A stretch of DNA of 64,000 nucleotides, taken from contig JAFXPO010000007.1 of NCBI GenBank assembly GCA_017527825.1, positions 1 through 64,000 on the forward strand. Direction: 5' to 3'. The notes below the pieces were generated by a model. It ran no database searches, had not been told where the DNA came from, and saw only the letters and a program-made list of their open reading frames with translations. Shown here one piece after another: positions 53,181 through 62,011 of the stretch (the stretch's first letter is position 1; each line of letters starts with the position of its first letter). The stretch is from Oscillospiraceae bacterium (GTDB lineage Bacteria > Bacillota > Clostridia > Oscillospirales > Oscillospiraceae). Both the position numbers and the translations under genes were made by a program.

Positions 53181-53885
53181 TCAGTTCAAAAATTCGGAAG
53201 GATCGACATATTCCCCGTCTTTTGTGACGGCAAAGTGGAGATGCGGCGGCTCCGCGGACTCGCCCAGGGCGGTTTTCCCCACCGAGCCGATCACCTGTCC
53301 GGCGGTGACGTAGTCCCCGACCTCCACCGTGGGCGCGGTTTGCAGGTTGGCGTAGACGGTGTCGTAGCCGCCGTCGTGGGAGATGACCACGGTGGTACCC
53401 ATCCAGTCGTCGTCGCGCACGTCCAGCACGGTGCCGGAGCTGGCGGCGCAGACCTGCGTGCCAGGGTCGGCGGCGATGTCCACACCGTCATGCGTGCGCC
53501 AATCGCCCATGGTGGCGCTGTATTGCAGCGTGTCCATGGAGAATGCCGCCACGGTCTCCCCCACCAGTGGGTCGACGATCAGCACCGGCGGCGTGGGCTG
53601 CACCTCCGCCGGCGGCTCTTCCGCCGGCAGCTCCAGCTCCACCGTACTCTGCACCGGCGCGACCGGCTTCGGGACGACCGGCGTTTTGACGACGGTCTCC
53701 GGCGTCACGGTCTTCACCGGCGCGGGCGCCGGAATGTCCTCGACGATCGGTTCGTCGGCAGTGGTGCGAGGGATCAACGTCCAATAGCCCGCGACGGCGA
53801 GCGCCGTCACCACGAGGAACAGGGCTATGTAAGCCCCGGTCCCGTCAAAAAAGTGCCGCGTGCCGCGGCTCGCGTTGTTGCTCAT
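53181..53885 (-). CDS. Membrane-anchored M23 (LytM) peptidase, SpoIIQ-like
   Basis: A 234-residue protein: short cytoplasmic N-terminus, one membrane helix (~22-42, YIALFLVVTALAVAGYWTLI), a Pro/Val/Glu-rich linker (~50-115) and an extracellular LytM domain. The zinc residues are present: His and Asp in THDGVDIAADPGTQV, and HLHFAV near the C-terminus. The architecture (one anchor, linker, LytM) resembles SpoIIQ of clostridia, which works in engulfment, but identity cannot be proven without SpoIIIAH context. The frame is open upstream; ATG 53885 follows AAGGACAACAAGC. Single gene between gpmI-like and the T-box. Confidence 0.85.
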   Translation of the reverse strand: MSNNASRGTRHFFDGTGAYIALFLVVTALAVAGYWTLIPRTTADEPIVEDIPAPAPVKTVTPETVVKTPVVPKPVAPVQSTVELELPAEEPPAEVQPTPPVLIVDPLVGETVAAFSMDTLQYSATMGDWRTHDGVDIAADPGTQVCAASSGTVLDVRDDDWMGTTVVISHDGGYDTVYANLQTAPTVEVGDYVTAGQVIGSVGKTALGESAEPPHLHFAVTKDGEYVDPSEFLN

Positions 53886-53923
53886 GCTTGTTGTCCTTTC
53901 CGCCGCCTGCGCGGCACACAAAA

Positions 53924-53967
53924 CAAAAATGCTTCGACGGTATTGTGTACCGCCGAAGCATTTTTTA
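53924..53967 (-). terminator. Terminator of the gpmI-like gene
   Basis: TGCTTCGGCGGT/ACCGTCGAAGCA hairpin, A run before and TTTTTG after on the minus strand, right after the stop at 53986. Confidence 0.85.
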
Positions 53968-53985
53968 AACATGAGCTTATGAAAT

Positions 53986-55359
53986 TTATCGAAGGATCAG
54001 GGTTTTGCCGGTCATCTCCGGCGGCTGCACCAGACCCAGCACGTCGAGGATCGTCGGCGCAATGTCCGCGAGTCTCCCCTCCCGCAGCTCGGTACCCGCG
54101 CCGCAGAGGATAAAGGGCACGGGATTGGTGGTGTTGCGACCGGTGGGATTGCCGTCGGCGTCCACCATCTGCTCCACGTTGCCGTGGCTGGCGGTCACCA
54201 TGGCGATGCCGCCCATGCTCAGCGTCGCGTCCACGACGCGTCCGACCTGCGCGTCCGCTTCCTCCACCGCCTTCACGGCGGCGTCAAAGCTGCCGCTGTG
54301 ACCCGCCTCGGCGCAGCCGGGCAGGCGCAGGATCACCACGTCGTACTCCCCGCTGAGAACGCCCTCGACGCACGCGTCCGTGTCGATCACGCGAAGCTGC
54401 TCCATACCCATCACCGTGAGGTACGAGCGCAGGTCGTTCTTCGCCTCCGGCTTGGGGAACGCCACCAGCGTGTTGGGTATGGCGGCGTCATAGTCGGTGT
54501 TGCACACGAAGGTCACCGGGAACCGTTCCCGCTGGAACCCGACGAAGCCGGGGTCCACAAAGGCGCGGGTCAGCTGGCGCGCGCCGTCGGCGCGGCAGTT
54601 GAAAAAGATCACGCTGTCGTTGTCGCCGATCATGCCCTCGCGGTCGCAGACGACCGGCTCCACGTCCGCGTCGTTGAGACCGTCGCGGTAGGCGGCGTCG
54701 ATGGCGCGCAGCGGGTTTTCATCCTGCCTGCCCTCGCCATACACCAGCGCGTCATAGGCGATCTCGGTGCGCTCCCAGCGCTTGCGGCGATCCATGGCGT
54801 AGTTGCGGCCCATGACGCTCGCGATCCTGCCCACGCCGTACTCCGCGCATTTCTTCTGCACCCGCTCCACGAAGCGTTTGCCCGACCGCGGCGCGGTGTC
54901 GCGCCCGTCGAGGAAGCCGTGGATATAGACCCGTCTGAGCCCCTTGATGCTCGCCATCTTCAGCAGCGCGAACAGATGCTCCACCGACGCGTGCACCATG
55001 CCGTCGCTCAGAAGCCCCATCAGGTGCAGCGCGGTCCCCCGTTCCAGGCACGCGTCCATCGCGCGGTTGTAGGCGGCGTTCTCGAAGAACGTGCCATCGG
55101 CAATCGCGGCGTCGATGCACGGCAGCGCCTGCGGCAGGACGCGCCCGCCGCCGATGTTGTTGCGACCCGTGGCGCCATTGCCGGGCTGACCCTCCCCCAG
55201 CCCCACGTCAGGGCCGGCAGCGGCAAGCACCGTGTGGGCGTAGGCGCCGCACAGGCGGTCGAGCACCGGGGTTTTCGCCGTGAGCACAGCGTTACCCTCG
55301 GTCTGCGCGCTGAGACCCAGACCGTCCAGAATGATTAAGGTTGTGGGAGCTTTTTTCAT
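53986..55359 (-). CDS. GpmI-like (cofactor-independent phosphoglycerate mutase) protein lacking catalytic residues
   Basis: 457 residues against ~510 for GpmI, but clearly homologous end to end (HGFLDGRDTAPRSGKRF, VMGRNYAMDRRKRWER, C-terminus MTGKTLILR). Compared by eye with Geobacillus iPGM, the nucleophile Ser62 is Gly (PGNGATGRNN instead of MGNSEVGHLN), the DMVGHTG Asp is Ala (AEAGHSG), the TADHGN Asp is Ser (TASHGN), and the metal His of HTTNPVP is Asn (RNTTNPVP). The ~45-residue segment with the catalytic Lys (SPKVxTYD) is absent. Asp12 and some His remain. It should therefore not catalyse the mutase reaction, despite lying downstream of pgk and tpiA. Role unknown; an active PGM must be elsewhere. 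Confidence 0.85.
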   Translation of the reverse strand: MKKAPTTLIILDGLGLSAQTEGNAVLTAKTPVLDRLCGAYAHTVLAAAGPDVGLGEGQPGNGATGRNNIGGGRVLPQALPCIDAAIADGTFFENAAYNRAMDACLERGTALHLMGLLSDGMVHASVEHLFALLKMASIKGLRRVYIHGFLDGRDTAPRSGKRFVERVQKKCAEYGVGRIASVMGRNYAMDRRKRWERTEIAYDALVYGEGRQDENPLRAIDAAYRDGLNDADVEPVVCDREGMIGDNDSVIFFNCRADGARQLTRAFVDPGFVGFQRERFPVTFVCNTDYDAAIPNTLVAFPKPEAKNDLRSYLTVMGMEQLRVIDTDACVEGVLSGEYDVVILRLPGCAEAGHSGSFDAAVKAVEEADAQVGRVVDATLSMGGIAMVTASHGNVEQMVDADGNPTGRNTTNPVPFILCGAGTELREGRLADIAPTILDVLGLVQPPEMTGKTLILR

Positions 55360-55529
55360 AACCGTCCCCCTGAGATGCAATATGGTCAGGCTCCGCAGGT
55401 TTCGCCGCCAGCGGGCGGCAAATGAACCGGATCGTTTTTTCTGCGCGAAGTGAACGCGCACCCATCGGGCGTGCGTCAAGCGGAGCGAAACCTACTCAAA
55501 GAAGAGGCAAAGCCTCTATTTTGAAAGGA
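55360..55529. other. Intergenic region between tpiA and the gpmI-like gene
   Basis: 170 bp with a terminator-like hairpin for tpiA (AGAGGC/GCCTCT at 55504-55518 followed on the minus strand by TCTTT). Farther on are inverted arms AGGTTTCGC (about 55397-55405) and GCGAAACCT (about 55484-55492), which could close a ~95-bp structure. No gene seen. Confidence 0.5.
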
Positions 55530-56303
<774 letters not shown>

Positions 56304-56631
56304 AGTGATTCTCTCCTTCTATTCTATACATTTTCATGGATTTTGGTTCCTCTGCGGGGATCATCTTTTTTATCCTTGCGCCGATTCGATCGACTTACAG
56401 AATATTTTGGTAAAATCTATCGACTTATGTCTTAATATTCATTCGGTCTATCGAGATTGATTTCCCGCAGCCTCTCGTTATTTGATTCAAAGGGGCAGGC
56501 TGCGTCGAATCATGTCCTGATTTGTCCGGCAGGCAGGCGACGCCTGACAGCATCCCCCGTGGGGACGCCCCTGATTTTGATACGCGCTCACGCGCGGCTC
56601 CCTTGCCTTCGCTCGGTCGCGTCGCTGCTTT
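56304..56631. other. Intergenic region tpiA / pgk with direct repeats and a pgk 3' duplication
   Basis: 328 bp without a gene. Three direct repeats of about TCTATCGACTTA start at 56386, 56416 and 56447 (spacing 30 and 31 bp). At 56521-56551 a 31-bp sequence matches the 3' end of pgk (56635-56665) at 28 positions; read on the minus strand it encodes [10 protein letters not shown] beside the genuine [10 protein letters not shown]. Hairpins GCAGCCT/AGGCTGC (near 56467-56503) and GGGGCGTCCCC are also present. I found no clear terminator for pgk and no clear promoter for tpiA. Confidence 0.6.
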
Positions 56632-57909
<1,278 letters not shown>

Positions 57910-57955
57910 CCTATCTCTATCCTCCTGAAAATAGTGGGGAAACGCTAACGATTGA

Positions 57956-58522
57956 TTACTCCGTCGCGGCAGTGCGATTCCCGCGGCTTTCCGCCGCGCC
58001 AATCGCGCCGCTTCCTCGCGGGCAGCTCGCTTCGCCGCCCGCCATTTCGCCTGTCCCTTGCAGTCCGGGGAAGCCCAGCTGCCGCAGCGCCTCGAAGGTC
58101 ACCACCGCGACGGAATTGCTCAGGTTCAGGCTCCGCGCCTCCGCGCGAATGGGGAGCCGGATGCAGCGCTCGAAGTGCGCCATGCGGAAATCCTCCGGCA
58201 AGCCCGCGGTCTCCTTGCCGAAGAAGAGCCAGCACTCGTCCCGGAACACCGCCGCGGTGTAATCCTGCGGCGCTTTGGTCGTGGCGAGCCAGCAGTCCTC
58301 CGCCGCCTCCGGGTGCCGCGCGAACAGGTCGCTGAGTCCCTTGTAGGTCGTGACCTCCACCAGATGCCAGTAATCCAGCCCCGCGCGCTTGACCGCCTTG
58401 TCGCTCACGTCGAAGCCCAGCGGCTCGACCAGATGCAGCCGTGCGCCGGTGGCGGCGCAGGTGCGGGCAATGTTGCCGCAGTTCTGAGGAATTTCCGGCT
58501 CGACGAGGACGATGTTGAGCAT
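57956..58522 (-). CDS. trmL: tRNA (cytidine/uridine-34-2'-O)-methyltransferase TrmL
   Basis: SPOUT methyltransferase acting on the wobble nucleotide of tRNA-Leu isoacceptors. Residues 1-155 are the whole catalytic fold: [52 protein letters not shown], then [20 protein letters not shown], including the knot motifs. The protein has an extra ~30-residue C-terminal tail rich in Gly/Ala/Glu compared with the E. coli enzyme, of no known function. Promoter TTGATT-17-TATAAT lies upstream. Confidence 0.95.
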   Translation of the reverse strand: MLNIVLVEPEIPQNCGNIARTCAATGARLHLVEPLGFDVSDKAVKRAGLDYWHLVEVTTYKGLSDLFARHPEAAEDCWLATTKAPQDYTAAVFRDECWLFFGKETAGLPEDFRMAHFERCIRLPIRAEARSLNLSNSVAVVTFEALRQLGFPGLQGTGEMAGGEASCPRGSGAIGAAESRGNRTAATE

Positions 58523-58608
58523 GACGCGCTTCGGCTCCTTTTCCGACGGGTGCTGTAAGCGGCATTTTACAAATTGTGTAAATGCGCACTTCCCTTTAAG
58601 GTTGCACC

Positions 58609-58637
58609 ATTATACCCTACAAAGTTCAAGAAATCAA
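58609..58637 (-). promoter_or_regulatory. Promoter of trmL (probably also pgk)
   Basis: Minus-strand TTGATT (58637-58632), 17-bp spacer, TATAAT (58614-58609), leaving an ~80-nt leader. Confidence 0.72.
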
Positions 58638-58729
58638 CAAGAAAAACGGGTTTACTAAACATTGTTTTGCAATATGTCCGTCGCAGGCCGCATTGGCAAA
58701 AGAAAAATGAATTTTTTCATGCAAAACAG

Positions 58730-58758
58730 TGGATTTTTTGGGCATCTGCTGTTATAAT
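58730..58758 (+). promoter_or_regulatory. Extended -10 promoter of glmU-like/prs
   Basis: TGTTATAAT, a perfect -10 with extended TG (hexamer at 58753-58758) and a weak -35 (TGGATT, 58730-58735) at 17 bp. Confidence 0.6.
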
Positions 58759-58794
58759 GTCTCAGTAAATAGAATTAGAAAGGGGGAGTATCCG

Positions 58795-59928
58795 ATGGAC
58801 TGCAACAGCGCGATCCTGTTTCTGCCCGACGATATTGCCTTAACCGAAAAGAAAACGCCGCTGATGCTGCAAAGCGTCTGGTTTTGCCCCGTCCTGACCT
58901 GGACCTGCGTGGAGCTGACAAACTCTGGCATCGAGCGGCTTTTTGTTGTTTCCGATCAAAGGGTTCACGAGACGCTGCGTCCCTATCTGCCCGCCCACGC
59001 GACGCTCATTGACGGCGCGAACCACGCCGCCGAGCTGCTGGCGGCGCTGGACGGCGAGGACGGCGGCGTGCTGGTGCTCAACGGCGTTGTGCTGCCGGTG
59101 GGCGTATTCTCCGGCGGCGCGGTGTACCGCGCGCAGGCGGAGTCGGTTTGCCGTGTGCTGCGTGAGCGCGGCGCGTTCGCCGCGTTCCCGGAGGGCGCGG
59201 AGATCGAGCAGGGCTTCCTGCCCGTGGGCGACGAGGAGGAGCTGCGCGCGGCGCTGCCCATGTGCCGCCAGAAGATTCTGCAAAAGCATCTCGACGGCGG
59301 CGTCACGATCCTCGACACCAACAACTGCTACATCGACCCCCGCGTGACCATCGGCGCGGGGACGGTACTGCTCCCCGGAACGATCCTGCGGGGCGAAACC
59401 GTCATCGGCGAGAACTGCACCATCGGTCCCAACACCATGCTCACGGACTGCGCCGTGGGGCACGACACGGAGGTCAACGCCTCCCAGGCGACGCAGAGCC
59501 GCATCGGCAGCTTCACCAATGTGGGACCGTTTGCCTACATGCGCCCGAACAGCGTCGTGGGCGACCATGTGAAGGTCGGCGACTTTGTGGAGATCAAGAA
59601 CAGCGTCATTGGCAACGGCACCAAGATTTCGCACCTCACCTATGTGGGCGACAGCGACGTGGGTGAGCGGGTGAACTTCGGCTGCGGCACGGTGACGACG
59701 AACTACGACGGCTTCAAGAAGTACCGCTGCACCATCGGCGACGATGTGTTCATCGGCTGCAACACCAACCTTGTCGCGCCGGTGTCGCTGGGCAACGGCA
59801 GCTACACCGCCGCCGGCTCTACCATCACCAAGGACGTACCGGCGGACGCGCTGGGCGTCGCGCGGGAGCGCCAGACCAATCTGGACGGCTGGGCGGCGCG
59901 GAACCGTGAGCGCAAAGGGAAAAAGTAA
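58795..59928 (+). CDS. glmU: GlmU-like acetyltransferase with degenerate N-terminal domain
   Basis: A 377-residue protein; bifunctional GlmU is ~450-460. The C-terminal two thirds (from about residue 165) is a left-handed beta-helix with the GlmU acetyltransferase site: FAYMRPNSVVGDHVKVG, VEIKNSVIGNGTKISHLTYV with the catalytic His, GCGTVTTNYDGFKKYRCTIG, and an Arg/Lys-rich C-terminus. The first ~160 residues lack the uridylyltransferase signature LAAGxGTRM, the QxGTAHA and the GDxP motifs; only a shrunken Rossmann-like outline (ERLFVVSDQRVHETLRPYLP) remains. It would acetylate glucosamine-1-phosphate but not make UDP-GlcNAc, unless it does something else. GGGGGAG precedes ATG 58795. Directly upstream of prs, as glmU is in many Firmicutes. 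Confidence 0.88.
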   Translation: MDCNSAILFLPDDIALTEKKTPLMLQSVWFCPVLTWTCVELTNSGIERLFVVSDQRVHETLRPYLPAHATLIDGANHAAELLAALDGEDGGVLVLNGVVLPVGVFSGGAVYRAQAESVCRVLRERGAFAAFPEGAEIEQGFLPVGDEEELRAALPMCRQKILQKHLDGGVTILDTNNCYIDPRVTIGAGTVLLPGTILRGETVIGENCTIGPNTMLTDCAVGHDTEVNASQATQSRIGSFTNVGPFAYMRPNSVVGDHVKVGDFVEIKNSVIGNGTKISHLTYVGDSDVGERVNFGCGTVTTNYDGFKKYRCTIGDDVFIGCNTNLVAPVSLGNGSYTAAGSTITKDVPADALGVARERQTNLDGWAARNRERKGKK

Positions 59929-59958
59929 GCAACGGCATACATGACATAGGAGGGCAAT

Positions 59959-60918
59959 ATGATTTCTCACGGCAAGGACATCAAGGTATTCACGGGCAAC
60001 GCAAACCCCAAGCTGGCGGCGGACATTTGCAGAATCATCGGCATCAAGCTGGGCGAGAACGAGGTCAAGGGCTTCGCCGACGGCGAGGTCTCCTGCTCGC
60101 TGTACGAGACCGTGCGCGGCAGCGACGTATTTCTGGTGCAGTCCACCTGCAAGCCGGTCAACGACAATCTGATGGAGCTGCTCATCATGATCGACGCCTG
60201 TCGCCGCGCCAGCGCGGGACGCATCACCGCGGTGATGCCGTACTTCGGCTACGCACGTCAGGACCGCAAGGCGAAATCCCGCGACCCCATCAGCGCCAAG
60301 CTGGTGGCGAACATGCTCACCGCCGCGGGCGCCGACCGCGTGCTGACCATGGACCTGCACGCCGCGCAGATCCAGGGCTTCTTTGACATCCCCGTGGACA
60401 ATCTGCTGGGCAACCCGATCTTCGTGGACTACTACGCCAAGAAGTTTGGCGAGCGCGCGAGCGAGATGGTGGTCGTCTCCCCGGACGTCGGCTCCGTGGC
60501 GCGTTCCCGCGCGTTCGCGCAGAAGCTGCACATGAGCCTCGCCATCGTGGATAAGCGCCGCCCCAAGGCGAACCAGAGCGAGGTCATGCACGTCATCGGC
60601 GACGTGAAGGGCAAGGAGTGCATCCTCTTTGACGACATGGTGGACACCGCCGGCTCACTCTGCGGCGCGGCGAAGGCGATCGTGGAGATCGGCGGCGCGA
60701 CAAAGGTCTACGCCTGCGCGAGCCACGGCGTACTCTCCGGTCCCGCCATCGACCGTCTGGAGAAGAGCAACATCGAGGAGCTGGCGCTGCTCGACACCAT
60801 CCCCGCCCATCCCGAAGCCGCCCGCGGCCGCATCAAGTACCTGACCGTCGCGCCCATGTTCGCCGAGGCGATCGAGCGGACGTATCAGGAAATTTCGATT
60901 GCAAAGCTGTTCAACTGA
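59959..60918 (+). CDS. prs: Ribose-phosphate pyrophosphokinase
   Basis: Makes PRPP from ribose-5-phosphate and ATP for nucleotide, histidine and tryptophan synthesis. The 319-residue class I enzyme has VMPYFGYARQDRKAKSRDPI, ADRVLTMDLHAAQIQGFF, the catalytic-loop region VDKRRPKANQSEVMHVIGDV and the PRPP-binding LFDDMVDTAGSLCGAAKAI. GGAGGGCAAT precedes the ATG at 59959, 30 bp after the glmU-like stop. Confidence 0.97.
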   Translation: MISHGKDIKVFTGNANPKLAADICRIIGIKLGENEVKGFADGEVSCSLYETVRGSDVFLVQSTCKPVNDNLMELLIMIDACRRASAGRITAVMPYFGYARQDRKAKSRDPISAKLVANMLTAAGADRVLTMDLHAAQIQGFFDIPVDNLLGNPIFVDYYAKKFGERASEMVVVSPDVGSVARSRAFAQKLHMSLAIVDKRRPKANQSEVMHVIGDVKGKECILFDDMVDTAGSLCGAAKAIVEIGGATKVYACASHGVLSGPAIDRLEKSNIEELALLDTIPAHPEAARGRIKYLTVAPMFAEAIERTYQEISIAKLFN

Positions 60919-60942
60919 TTCTATTATAAAATAGAGCGTTAC

Positions 60943-61363
60943 CTGAAACCGTTTCTCTTTTGGTCTTGCCCAAAAGAGAAATGGTTTCAGACTTCCGTAG
61001 AGAAAAAACGCTTTTCGGCAGGTTTCCGATAGATTTGATGATACCTGCCATATTCCGACGCGCTGTTTCCGCATGTCGAATCGACAGTGCAAGTTGCCGC
61101 TCCCCGCGGCATGACCTTTCATCGCAAAGAAGCTGGTGCGTCTACCGCTTGGAACGAACGACGCACACAGCCCTTCCTTGCACACGGCGGGGCGGCGGGG
61201 AGCCGCATACGAGGGAAGTCAATTCAGCGACGGAAAACAGCGTATCGTACTACGGAACACGTCATCTCAATCACCCGAAATCCACCCCGACAAGCGCCCT
61301 TTTCTCTTTGGAAGTCTGAAACCGTTTCTCTTTTCGGCAAGGCGAAAAGAGAAATGGTGTCAG
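60943..61363. repeat. Palindromic intergenic element, copy B
   Basis: 421 bp between prs and pth, homologous to element A but in the opposite orientation. End hairpins CTGAAACCG...GGTTTCAG at 60943-60990 (21-bp arms) and 61316-61363. Core blocks shared with A appear here as reverse complements: GGAACGAACGACG (61151-61163), CCTTGCACACGGCGGGG (61176-61192), CGAGGGAAGTCAAT (61210-61223) and AAAACAGCGTATCGTACT (61234-61251), in the same order and nearly the same spacing. A second inverted arm (CGCGCTGTTT) lies near 61060. No credible coding frame. The left end begins 24 bp after the prs stop; pth starts 53 bp after the right end. Confidence 0.85.
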
Positions 61364-61416
61364 GCGCACTCCGCCCGCAGGCGGAACTTCCTATAACAAC
61401 CAACAAGGACACAACC

Positions 61417-62010
61417 ATGATATTTCAAAAATCCACCGGCGCCGTGGACTGGCTCCTTGTCTGCCTCGGCAATTACGGCAAAAAGTACGAAAATACCCGC
61501 CACAACATCGGCTTTCTGGCGGCGGAGCGGCTCATCGCCAGGCGCGATCTCAAGTGCAACCGCCTTCGGTTCAAGGCGCTCACCGAGGTCATCGACTTCG
61601 GCGGCGCCAAGGTGCTGCTGATGATGCCGCAGACCTACATGAACCTCTCCGGCGAGGCGGCGGGCGAAGCCGCCCGCTTTTACAAGATACCGCCGGAGCA
61701 TGTACTCGTCATCTCCGACGACGTGTCCCTCCCGCTGGGCAAGCTCCGCGTGCGCGGCAGCGGCTCCGCCGGCGGGCACAACGGGCTAAAAAATATCATC
61801 GCCCACCTCGGCACCGATCAGTTCCCCCGCGTCAAGGTCGGCGTTGGTGCGCCGGAGCACCCGGAGTTCGATATGATCGACTGGGTGATCGGCTCATTCA
61901 GCAAAGACGAACGCAAGATCGTGGACGCCGCCCTTGACCGGGCGCTGGACGCCGCCGAGTGCGTGATCGAAAAGGGCGTCACCGAGGCGCAGAACAAATT
62001 CAATGGTTAA
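61417..62010 (+). CDS. pth: Peptidyl-tRNA hydrolase
   Basis: Recycles peptidyl-tRNA released by stalled ribosomes. The 197-residue protein has CLGNYGKKYENTRHNIGF with the catalytic His (the usual GNPG is GNYG here), LLMMPQTYMNLSGEAAGEAA, VISDDVSLPLGKLRVRGSGS and GGHNGLKNIIAHLGTDQFPR. The frame is open far upstream through repeat B, but ATG 61417 matches the family start with AAGGACACAACC before it. The N-terminus MIFQKSTGAVD is longer than usual by about eight residues. Immediately followed by mfd, a common pair in Firmicutes. Confidence 0.96.
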   Translation: MIFQKSTGAVDWLLVCLGNYGKKYENTRHNIGFLAAERLIARRDLKCNRLRFKALTEVIDFGGAKVLLMMPQTYMNLSGEAAGEAARFYKIPPEHVLVISDDVSLPLGKLRVRGSGSAGGHNGLKNIIAHLGTDQFPRVKVGVGAPEHPEFDMIDWVIGSFSKDERKIVDAALDRALDAAECVIEKGVTEAQNKFNG

Positions 62011-62011
62011 C

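Noticed and set aside
60943..61416. Small proteins encoded in the palindromic elements (for example an N-terminal extension of pth)
   Set aside because: The frames differ between copies A and B and are interrupted; similarity of their translations only reflects the DNA repeat. The pth family start is at 61417.
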